Position numbers and translations under genes: made by a program
The notes under the pieces: generated by a model
What the model was told of the DNA's origin: nothing
Database searches by the model: none
Seen by the model: only the letters and a program-made list of their open reading frames with translations
Assembly (NCBI RefSeq): GCF_014197035.1
Contig: NZ_JACIEU010000004.1
Location: 1-64,000 of the forward strand
Reading direction: 5' to 3'
From: Sphingobium scionense
GTDB taxonomy: Bacteria; Pseudomonadota; Alphaproteobacteria; Sphingomonadales; Sphingomonadaceae
DNA length: 64,000 nucleotides
Shown: positions 1-6,633 of the stretch, in pieces
Layout of the letters: each line of letters starts with the position of its first letter
How positions within the stretch are numbered: position 1 is the stretch's first letter

Positions 1-614
1 CGGGGTTTGTGCAGCACCGTGGCGCTGTCGCAACCAGAAGCCGCCAGGGCGAGGTCCAGCGTGTCGGTGACGTCCTCGGCTCGCATGTTGGTGCACAGCT
101 TCCAGGCGATGATGTAGCGCGAGAAGTCGTCGAGCACGGTCGACAGATACATCCAGCCCCACCCGATGATCTTGAAGTAGGTGAAGTCGGTCTGCCACAT
201 CTCGTTCGGCCGCGTGGTTTTCGTGTGGAACTGATCGGCAGCCTTGATCACGACATAGGCCGGGCTGGTGATCAGGTCGCGGGCCTTCAACAGGCGGTAA
301 ACCGTGGATTCCGACACGAAGTAGCGCTGCCCATCGGTGAAGCGCACGGCCAGTTCCCGGGGGCTCAGCTCAGACTGTTCCAGCGCCAGCTCGATGATCT
401 GGTCGTGGATGCCCGCCGGGATGCGGTTCCACACCCGGCTCGGCGCCGATGGCCGATCTTCCAACGCCTCCGGCCCGCCTTCGAGGTAGCGATCATACCA
501 GCGGTAGAATGTCCGACGAGGGATGCCGAGTTGGTCCAGCGTGCGCTTGGCCGACAGGTGCGACTGCTCGACGGTTCTGATGATCTCGAGCTTCTCGGAT
601 GCGGGATATCTCAT
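1..614 (-). CDS. IS3-family transposase OrfB (DDE integrase), partial
   Basis: The frame is open from an ATG at 614 to the window edge, giving about 204 residues of the catalytic subunit. The N-terminal part is a helix-turn-helix segment (TLDQLGIPRRTFYRWYDRY). The rve integrase core begins near WQTDFTYFKIIGWGWMYL, which carries the first catalytic Asp, and LDDFSRYIIAW follows with the second. The region that would hold the catalytic Glu is beyond the edge. The frame is -1 relative to orfA, and ATG and the orfA stop overlap by four bases. The three tryptophan-rich blocks (YRWY, EMWQTDF, GWGWMY) are typical of IS3 OrfB. Confidence 0.88.
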   Translation of the reverse strand, partial: MRYPASEKLEIIRTVEQSHLSAKRTLDQLGIPRRTFYRWYDRYLEGGPEALEDRPSAPSRVWNRIPAGIHDQIIELALEQSELSPRELAVRFTDGQRYFVSESTVYRLLKARDLITSPAYVVIKAADQFHTKTTRPNEMWQTDFTYFKIIGWGWMYLSTVLDDFSRYIIAWKLCTNMRAEDVTDTLDLALAASGCDSATVLHKP

Positions 615-997
615 TCGTCGTTGCCCCCATCCGCGACCATGCTTTTTTTGAGCAGACGGTTTTCCAGTGTCAGATCGGCCACGCATTCCTTCAGGGCCCG
701 GGCTTCGCGGCGCAGGTCCTGGACCTCTCCGGTGGTCGCGGCACGGGCGGTGTCGCCGGCCAGGCGGCGCTTGCCAGCTTCCATGAACTCCTTCGACCAG
801 GTGTAATACAGGCTCTGGGCAATGCCTTCCTTGCGGCATAGCTCGGCGATGCTGTCTTCCCCGCGCAGGCCATCCAGCACGATGCGGATCTTGTCCTCGG
901 CCGAAAAGTGGCGCCGGGTCTGTCGGCGGATGTCCTTCACTACCCGCTCTGCTGGGGCCTTGGCGGGCGATTTTACATTGGAGGATCTGGGCTTCAT
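611..997 (-). CDS. IS3-family transposase OrfA (helix-turn-helix subunit)
   Basis: This 128-residue protein is the DNA-binding OrfA of an IS3-family element. Residues about 28-75 (RRHFSAEDKIRIVLDGL through IAQSLYYTWSKEF) form the HTH_Tnp_1-type domain. Residues about 90-120 form a leucine-zipper-like helix (LRREARALKECVADLTLE). Near its 3' end the minus strand has seven A followed by G (CTCAAAAAAAGC). Reading A-AAA-AAG there allows a -1 shift into orfB, the usual way these elements make the OrfAB transposase. The stop codon overlaps the orfB ATG as ATGA, so re-initiation could also feed orfB. Assignment is firm; the subgroup within IS3 is not determined. Confidence 0.9.
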   Translation of the reverse strand: MKPRSSNVKSPAKAPAERVVKDIRRQTRRHFSAEDKIRIVLDGLRGEDSIAELCRKEGIAQSLYYTWSKEFMEAGKRRLAGDTARAATTGEVQDLRREARALKECVADLTLENRLLKKSMVADGGNDE

Positions 998-1042
998 CTT
1001 CGTTCCTTCGTCACTACGACGAAGCCCAGATCCTCCTTAAAT

Positions 1043-1082
1043 CACAACCTCAAATCTGTGCCATTGGTGCTGACGGCGGACA
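1043..1082 (-). repeat. IS3-element left terminal sequence
   Basis: The last 40 bases of the element before its junction with unique DNA at 1083. They match 4281-4320 at 35 of 40 positions by eye, with the same TGTCCGCCGTCAG tip and the shared block CAGATTTGAGGT. Confidence 0.7.
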
Positions 1083-1362
1083 GTTGATCGCGCGCAAACA
1101 TAGGAAAACGCGCCCCGCGTATTCCCCGAAGGTCTTTTATTTCGCAGGCCGCCCGACCGAAGCCGAGAGCCTATGTTCAACGCGCCACTTGCGACCTTTT
1201 CCTCACGATCAAGATCGGAAAAGGCCGGCGCACGCTATGATTTTAGTTGGCGCATGTCCACAGGCGAGTTCATTCCGTGCGCCTCAGCCTGCCCTTGGCT
1301 GGCCCCGCGAGGGACTACGTAACCTTACAGATGTTCCAGCAGCAGGCGACGTGAGAGCTTGA
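1083..1362. promoter_or_regulatory. Intergenic leader upstream of the SufC-like gene, with an inverted repeat
   Basis: No gene is evident. An inverted repeat CCTTTTCC (1195-1202) and GGAAAAGG (1217-1224) flanks a 14-nt loop that itself contains GATC-AA-GATC. There is no following T tract, so it is more likely an operator or RNA hairpin than a terminator. The promoter of the following three genes should lie here. Confidence 0.4.
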
Positions 1363-1383
1363 ATGCACAAAGGAGCCTCAGCG

Positions 1384-2130
1384 TTGACCACCCCCCTTCT
1401 AGACATCCGCGATCTGCACGTGGAAGCCGACGGCTCGCCAGTCATTCACGGGGTAAATCTTAGCATCCCGATCGGCGAAACGCATGTGCTGTTCGGCCCG
1501 AACGGATCGGGCAAATCATCGCTTCTTGCGACGATCATGGGTCTTGCACCCTATCGCGTCACGAGCGGGGAGATCTGGTTCAAGGGTCAGCGCATCGACG
1601 CACTCCCGGTGGACAAACGCGCGCAGATGGGCCTCGGCATGTCGTTCCAGCGGCCGCCGGCCCTGGAAGGCGTCACGGTCGAGGCGTTCACGGCGGCGAT
1701 CGGATCCTCGGCGCTACTGGAATCGGAGGCTTCGGCGCTCGATTTCAACGGTTTTGCCGAGCGTGATGTCAATGCCGGGTTCTCGGGCGGCGAGATCAAA
1801 CGATGGGAAATCCTGAAGCTCCTCCTCAAGCGTCCAGATCTGAGCCTTTTCGACGAGCCGGAGAGCGGGGTCGACCTTGAGCATATCGCCGCCGTAGGCA
1901 AAGCGATCGACAGGTTGCTGGGAGCGGATACACCGGCCGATCCGCAACGCACCGCGCTGGTCATCACCCACACCGGCTTCATTCTCGATTATATCCATGC
2001 CGATGTCGGACATCTGATGGTCGACGGTCGGATCGTCGGATCTGCAGACCCGCGTACCCTGTTCAGCCATATCAAGGCGCACGGCTACTCAATGCCGCCG
2101 GTCACCGCAAACGTTTCGCAAACCATCTGA
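1384..2130 (+). CDS. SufC-like ABC ATPase of a minimal SufBC (SMS-type) Fe-S assembly pair
   Basis: SufC-family ATPase, predicted to drive Fe-S cluster assembly together with the SufB-like scaffold encoded 14 bp downstream. Visible motifs are Walker A GPNGSGKSS, ABC signature FSGGEIKRWEI, Walker B LSLFDEPESG and switch histidine in VITHTG. The signature followed by KRWEILKLL and the EPESGVDLE block are characteristic of SufC rather than of importers. The start is set at TTG 1384 because AAAGGAG lies 7-8 bases upstream; an in-frame ATG at 1363 would place that ribosome site inside the gene. No sufS, sufE, sufD, sufU or second sufB is nearby. Archaeal-type two-gene Suf-like systems have this arrangement; that this pair belongs to them is inference. 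Confidence 0.8.
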   Translation: MTTPLLDIRDLHVEADGSPVIHGVNLSIPIGETHVLFGPNGSGKSSLLATIMGLAPYRVTSGEIWFKGQRIDALPVDKRAQMGLGMSFQRPPALEGVTVEAFTAAIGSSALLESEASALDFNGFAERDVNAGFSGGEIKRWEILKLLLKRPDLSLFDEPESGVDLEHIAAVGKAIDRLLGADTPADPQRTALVITHTGFILDYIHADVGHLMVDGRIVGSADPRTLFSHIKAHGYSMPPVTANVSQTI

Positions 2131-2144
2131 AGGAAGGTATTCCC

Positions 2145-3257
2145 ATGGCCACTCTTCTTGGCGCCGATATCACTCCGGAAGAAAAGCAACAGCTGGCGCC
2201 CGTCGGCTACAGCATCGAAGGCGAGCACAGCGCAACCTGCGTGCTGGTGGATCAGGATGTCCGCCATATTGCGGTCAATGACCCGGATGTCGAAATCCTT
2301 CCTCTCAAGGACGCGCTGACACGCTACGACTGGGTGCAAGACCTCATGTTCAAGCTCATCAACCCGACCGAGAATGATCATGTCGCCCAGGCCGCTGAAA
2401 GCCGCCACGCCCCTGTCGGTCACTTCATCCGCGTCCGCAAGGGCGCCAAAGTACGACTCCCCGTCCAGGTTTTCACGCTGCTCGAGACGCCGCAAGGCCG
2501 GCAGTTCCATCACAACATCACCGTCATCGAGGAAGGTGCCGAGGTCGAAATGATCTCGGGATCCGCAGTGCCGCCTTCGGTTCACGCCGGACACCATCTT
2601 TCAATCTCCGAGACCTATCTCCGGGAAGGCGCGACTTGCCGCTCCGTATCCATTGAACATTGGGGGCCGGCTATGGAAGTTCATAGTTACGCGCGCACCC
2701 ATGTCGGAACGAACGCCCGCGTCATTGAAAGCAACATCCAGGTCTCTCCGGTCAAGCATCACTATTCGCAGAGCCGAACTGTCATCGAGGACGGCGGCGT
2801 CTCGAACGACCAGTCGGTCATCTTCGCGCCGGCCGGCACCGGGCGCGTCATGGAAAGCGAGATCCATCTCAAGGGCGTCAACGCGCGCTCGGAGAGCATC
2901 GCACGCATGGTAACCGGCGGCGGCACCATCACCAATCGCACCACTCTGGTTGGCGAAGGACGAGACACGAAGGGTTTCCTTGGCTGCAACGGACTCAAGC
3001 TCAGCGACGAGGGCGAGATTCTGTCGGTGCCGGCGCTCCGAGCCCGCAGTGCCCAGGCGCAGCTCTCGCATGAGGCCTCCATCGGCATGATAGACCAGGC
3101 CAAGCTTTCCTACCTGATGGCAAGCGGGATGAGCGAGGACGCGGCCAGGGATCTTATCGTCCAGGGCTTCCTCAATCTCGACGCCCAGCAACTCCCGGAG
3201 GCCATCCGCGTCGAGGTCAGTCGAACGATCGCGGCGGCCAACTCTGGAGCACTGTGA
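2145..3257 (+). CDS. SufB/SufD-family scaffold protein of the minimal SufBC pair
   Basis: A 370-residue protein of the SufBD family, shorter than canonical SufB (about 470-490 residues) and lacking most of the N-terminal domain. The central beta-helix-like segment (residues about 90-270) is followed by the family's C-terminal helical block. Conserved residues visible are Cys281 in FLGCNGL and His309-Glu310 in AQLSHEASIGMI, positions equivalent to the cluster-assembly region of SufB, and the terminal motif AARDLIVQGFLNL. A strong site AAGGAAGG precedes the ATG. It is almost certainly cotranscribed with the SufC-like gene. A single SufB-type protein acting as homodimer scaffold is expected if this is an SMS-type system. 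Both genes sit between two IS ends, suggesting transfer as a block. Confidence 0.8.
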   Translation: MATLLGADITPEEKQQLAPVGYSIEGEHSATCVLVDQDVRHIAVNDPDVEILPLKDALTRYDWVQDLMFKLINPTENDHVAQAAESRHAPVGHFIRVRKGAKVRLPVQVFTLLETPQGRQFHHNITVIEEGAEVEMISGSAVPPSVHAGHHLSISETYLREGATCRSVSIEHWGPAMEVHSYARTHVGTNARVIESNIQVSPVKHHYSQSRTVIEDGGVSNDQSVIFAPAGTGRVMESEIHLKGVNARSESIARMVTGGGTITNRTTLVGEGRDTKGFLGCNGLKLSDEGEILSVPALRARSAQAQLSHEASIGMIDQAKLSYLMASGMSEDAARDLIVQGFLNLDAQQLPEAIRVEVSRTIAAANSGAL

Positions 3258-3524
3258 ACGCACGCCTCAACAGCCGCATAGCCTCGACCGGGCTGGCGAG
3301 GCTGATATTTATCGCGCCCTAATGATTGTCGCTTAAAGCCAGCGTTCGGCGAAAACATCATCCGACGAAACGGCTCAAGCCGCCTATCGGCCGGCTGATG
3401 GGAAGCCACTCTTTTTTCGCACGATACGACCTCAGCCTCTTTCTCTCACACAAGCCGCGCTCCTCCACGGGCTTGGTTCGGCACGCCGATGCGATAACAT
3501 ATCCAACGCTGACTCGAGGTGCTT

Positions 3525-4067
3525 ATGGATGATCTAGATCTCGGAAAGGCCTTCACTCTAATCGAACCCGGTCCCGTTGTCCTTATCACGACCAATGATG
3601 GTCAAAGGAACAACGTGATGACTATCACCTGGACCATGGTGATGGACTTCTCTGCCACCTTCGCCGTCACCACAGGGCCCTGGAACCACAGTTATCGCGC
3701 GCTCGTGGAGAGAAGGGAATGCGTTATCGCAATCCCCACCGTCGACATGATTGACACCGCTGTCGCTATTGGCACCTGCTCCGGTAAGAATGTCGACAAG
3801 TTCGACCGGTTCGCCCTGACCCCCGTTAATGCCAGACATATCGGGGCACCTCTTATTCTCGAATGCCTCGCCAACATCGAATGCAAGGTCATCGATATTG
3901 TCGAGCGCCACAGCATTGTCGTGCTGCAAGGTGTTGCAGCCTATATCGACGAAACCCGTGAGGAGAAGCGGATGATCCATGCCATCGGCGATGGCACATT
4001 CGTGGCGGATGGTCGCAGATTCGACCGTAAAGAAATGATGGGATCCAAATTGCCAGCCGGATTCTAG
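3525..4067 (+). CDS. Flavin reductase-like FMN-binding protein (flavoredoxin type)
   Basis: A 180-residue protein of the flavin-reductase-like, FMN-binding split-barrel family. Recognisable parts are the N-terminal PGPVVLITTNDGQRNNVMTITW strand-loop, where FMN binds, and the block GTCSGKNVDKFDRFALT followed by GAPLILECLANIECKV, both typical of the DIM6/NTAB and flavoredoxin group. The start is ATG 3525, with GAGG at 3516-3519; a GTG at 3519 overlaps that site. It lies 267 bp after the SufB-like gene and may have its own promoter. An electron-transfer role supplying reductant to Fe-S assembly is possible from context but not shown by sequence. Confidence 0.75.
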   Translation: MDDLDLGKAFTLIEPGPVVLITTNDGQRNNVMTITWTMVMDFSATFAVTTGPWNHSYRALVERRECVIAIPTVDMIDTAVAIGTCSGKNVDKFDRFALTPVNARHIGAPLILECLANIECKVIDIVERHSIVVLQGVAAYIDETREEKRMIHAIGDGTFVADGRRFDRKEMMGSKLPAGF

Positions 4068-4280
4068 ATACGTCATCCTTGGACATTCGGGCTGCTCCGC
4101 AAGCGGGATGGGATGCGTTTCAGAGCCGGGACTACGGCGCTGACAGGCATGTTCTCGACCGACATCTCCCATAGTTGGAACGGGCGATGTCACGCCTGCC
4201 GCTCGCATTCAGCAATTTTATGCGGACGCGCACTCATCGACTCGCTCGCCATTGCGATGAAGCTCCCGCCCTACTTCGAT

Positions 4281-4320
4281 CACTACCTCAAATCTGCACC
4301 ATTGGAACTGACGGCGGACA
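4281..4320 (-). repeat. Remnant of an IS3-type left end
   Basis: This stretch matches the IS terminus at 1043-1082 at 35 of 40 positions (shared tip TGTCCGCCGTCAG, shared CAGATTTGAGGT). Similarity fades beyond about 40-50 bases and no transposase follows, so only the tip remains. It interrupts a cation antiporter gene exactly at its outer edge (4320/4321), as expected of an old insertion followed by deletion. Confidence 0.6.
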
Positions 4321-4634
4321 CCCAGCGGCCAGATCACAGCGCTGAGCCGCAGGATGAGCAGAATGCTCACGGTGTTAGCGCCTGCGAAGTCGCCGCCTGC
4401 GAGAGAGGCCATTACCCTGAAGCGCAGCGTCGATCCCAGCCGCAAGTCCAGGGCGCTCGAACCTGTTACGGCGATCGTGAAACCTATAACGACTGGCGAT
4501 ATGCCGAGCCTACCGCCTAGCGCGCTTCCGCCGCGCGTACCATCTCGACACCTGCCAGCAGTTCGGTCAGGGCTGCGGCGCAGCCAAGGGCAACGACAAC
4601 CAGCTCACGCAGCCCATCGGTCCACAGCGGTCAT
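4321..4634 (-). pseudogene. Truncated Na+/Ca2+ antiporter (CaCA family), N-terminal fragment
   Basis: Reading the minus strand from an ATG at 4634 across frames gives CaCA-type antiporter fragments: LRELVVVALGCAAALTELL, then LGGRLGISPVVIGFTIAV, and later ILLILRLSAVIWPLG. These resemble the repeat of YrbG-type exchangers (LGISPLVIGLTIVA-GTSAPEL and NILLILGLSA-I-PL). At least two frameshifts are needed (near the start and around 4515), the GTSAPEL motif is degraded to GSSALDL, and the gene ends at the IS remnant. Its ATG overlaps the stop of the UspA gene as ATGA with GGAGG just upstream, so the intact ancestor was translationally coupled to uspA. Confidence 0.55.
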
Positions 4635-5530
4635 GTCCTCCGTTTACCCGGGTCGGGCACCAACAGAACGTCTCCAGGAACCGCATCGATGATCTTGCGG
4701 GCAGTGCTGCCGATCAGCGCATTGTAGACCACGCCGCCGCCATGACTACCGACAACCGTTAGATGTCGCTGCGACTTGCGCGAATAATCACGCAACAGCC
4801 CCTCGGGAACGCCATGTTCAATGAGCCGTACGACCCGGTTCGCCGCATGCGGGACCATACCGGCCTCCTGAAGAAACTTGTTCGATGCCTCGACCCCATA
4901 TGTCTCGAATTCCCGTTCGACCTCAGACCGGCCAAGATAGCCGGCGAAAGGCACGTCATAGGCGTGAAACAGGGTGATCGAGGCGGCGGGGAAGAAGCTG
5001 ATGCAGGTCTCGAGCGCAACGCGGGCAGATGGCGAGAAGTCTGTGGCGACGAGAAGACGGTCATAGGGGCGGAACGGGCGATCACGCACGATCAGCAGCG
5101 GGACAGTCGTTTTGCGTGCGAGATGATTGACCGTGCTTCCCAGTATAAGCCGGCCCAGTGTCTCATCACGCGCCACACCAGTAATGATGAGATCGCATTG
5201 CGCACGGGCGGCCGCCCTGAATATGATTTCGACAGGGTCGCCTGTCTCGACATGGATGTCGATGTCCAACCCATGTCCTTCGTGTAGCAGGTCCTGATAA
5301 AGACGATCGCGAACCGCCCGGACCGGGTCGGCCGGTCTGCGCCAGGAAGGAACATCGTAGGTTGAATGCAAGCTATAGCTTTCGTCGACCTCTTTCTCGA
5401 CCGCGTGAACCACCAAAAGCTTCGCGTTCCACTGCTGTGCGAGTTGAACGGCGCGGTCCAGGGCCCGGTCGCATCTATGACTGAGATCGGTGGCCAACAA
5501 AATGCTGTGGGGCGGATTAGAACCGGTCAT
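4631..5530 (-). CDS. Tandem universal stress protein (two UspA domains)
   Basis: A 299-residue protein with two Usp domains, residues about 8-150 and 155-293. Each ends in the ATP-binding type signature: GVARDETLGRLILGSTVNHLAR in the first and GSHGGGVVYNALIGSTARKI in the second, both with the G-x2-G-x8/9-G-S/T pattern. Both domains start with the usual strand ILLATDLS or LLVATDFS. Such proteins bind ATP and act under respiratory, redox or starvation stress. It is transcribed away from the FixJ-type regulator, sharing an intergenic region with a perfect 16-bp palindrome, and was once coupled to a cation antiporter gene that is now broken. Confidence 0.88.
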   Translation of the reverse strand: MTGSNPPHSILLATDLSHRCDRALDRAVQLAQQWNAKLLVVHAVEKEVDESYSLHSTYDVPSWRRPADPVRAVRDRLYQDLLHEGHGLDIDIHVETGDPVEIIFRAAARAQCDLIITGVARDETLGRLILGSTVNHLARKTTVPLLIVRDRPFRPYDRLLVATDFSPSARVALETCISFFPAASITLFHAYDVPFAGYLGRSEVEREFETYGVEASNKFLQEAGMVPHAANRVVRLIEHGVPEGLLRDYSRKSQRHLTVVGSHGGGVVYNALIGSTARKIIDAVPGDVLLVPDPGKRRT

Positions 5531-5728
5531 GGCGTCTGTCTCCTTGCAACGTGTGAATTATACAGTTTCTTCAGCCAGCCCAGCCTGCGCATGATCGACT
5601 TCCCGGCCTCGAGCACGCACAAGCTGCAAGCCCGGTGCATCTAGTCCACGACGTTCCGCCCTCCCGCTATAAGGGAAACCCCGATTGCTGGTTCGGCAGC
5701 CACATATAAGCACAAGAGCGGATATACC

Positions 5729-5765
5729 CTCTTGACCTTGGACCATGGTCCAACCTGCTCAAGAG
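5729..5765. promoter_or_regulatory. Nested palindrome between divergent uspA and fixJ-like genes
   Basis: TTGGACCATGGTCCAA at 5738-5753 is a perfect 16-bp palindrome. It is nested in outer arms CTCTTGA (5729-5735) and TCAAGAG (5759-5765). The site sits about 60 bases upstream of the regulator's ATG and 200 bases from the uspA start, a position suited to a dimeric regulator controlling one or both genes. The binding protein is unknown. Confidence 0.5.
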
Positions 5766-5824
5766 GCCCCCATGAAGTCGGCGCTCAGCTGGACGCCGTA
5801 TCCTGATCCTTTGTCTGGAGAGCT

Positions 5825-6466
5825 ATGGGGGACAAGCGCGTCATACACCTCGTCGATGATGAGGAGGCTATTCGCAAATCGGCAGGATTCATGCTGCGTA
5901 TGTCGGGCTTTGCGGTGCACAGCTACGCATCGGGAACCGACTTCCTCGAAATGGTGGACGAGGCGGTAACCGGCTGTGTGATCCTCGACCTGCATATGCC
6001 GGATATTGACGGTCTCCAGGTGCAGAAGGCGCTTGCGAAGCGAAAAATCGTGATGCCTGTGGTCATCCTCACCGCGAGCGGCGACATTGCTCGGGCGGTG
6101 CAGGCAATGAGAGCCGGCGCCGTGGATTTTCTGGCGAAGCCCATAGAGAAGGCCGTGCTCATGGCAGCGATTGACCGGGCCTTTGCCCAGCTTGAAAACA
6201 CAGCTGCGCGTGCTGCCGAACAGGCCGTAGCGTTGTCCAAGATCGCAGCACTGACCAGGCGCGAACAGACAGTGCTGGAAGGACTTGCCGATGGCTCCCC
6301 CAACAAGATCATCGCCTATAAGCTGGGAGTCTCGTCGCGAACGGTGGAAATCCTCCGCGCCGGCTTGATGCTCAAGCTCGGGGCCAGAACTCTGTCCGAT
6401 GTCCTACGCATCGCCTTCGCCGCCGAACTTGGCAATCGCCAAAAGCGCCTACCAATTAAGGAGTAA
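5825..6466 (+). CDS. FixJ/NarL-like response regulator
   Basis: A 213-residue response regulator with an N-terminal receiver domain and a C-terminal LuxR-type helix-turn-helix. The receiver has the acidic pair D11-D12, the phospho-acceptor Asp55 in CVILDLHMPD, Thr83 in VILTASGD and Lys105 in FLAKP. The output domain (residues about 140-200) is LTRREQTVLEGLADGSPNKIIAYKLGVSSRTVEILRAGLMLKL, with the FixJ pattern of NK-IA-LG-S-RTVE. No sensor kinase is adjacent, so the partner is elsewhere. Divergence from uspA and the copper ATPase nearby suggest a redox or metal stress circuit; this is inference. Confidence 0.85.
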   Translation: MGDKRVIHLVDDEEAIRKSAGFMLRMSGFAVHSYASGTDFLEMVDEAVTGCVILDLHMPDIDGLQVQKALAKRKIVMPVVILTASGDIARAVQAMRAGAVDFLAKPIEKAVLMAAIDRAFAQLENTAARAAEQAVALSKIAALTRREQTVLEGLADGSPNKIIAYKLGVSSRTVEILRAGLMLKLGARTLSDVLRIAFAAELGNRQKRLPIKE

Positions 6467-6633
6467 CGCGGAAGGTCTGCCAACGACCGGAGATCCGCGG
6501 GCGGTCTCGATGACATCTTACAACAGGCTGCTTCCCGTGCCTCGACCGACGATCGTGTCACCGATCATCCTACGAACCGGCCACGCACAGCGGTGGCAGC
6601 GCTCAGCGAAGATCCTAGATGCCTGGACAATGG

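Larger units (their letters stand above)
1..1082 (-). mobile_element. IS3-family insertion sequence, left portion (runs off the window)
   Basis: The minus strand carries orfA (611-997) and orfB (open from 614 to the window edge), the standard IS3 two-gene layout. The outer end at 1082 reads TGTCCGCCGTCAG on the minus strand, starting with the TG typical of IS3-family termini. About 85 bp of leader separate the tip from orfA. The other terminus and any target duplication lie outside the window, so completeness cannot be judged. A diverged copy of the tip (35 of 40 bases by eye) occurs at 4281-4320 in the same orientation. Confidence 0.88.

Noticed and set aside
5738-5753. FNR/FixK box between uspA and the FixJ-like gene
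   Set aside because: The palindrome TTGGACCATGGTCCAA lacks the TTGAT-N4-ATCAA pattern.
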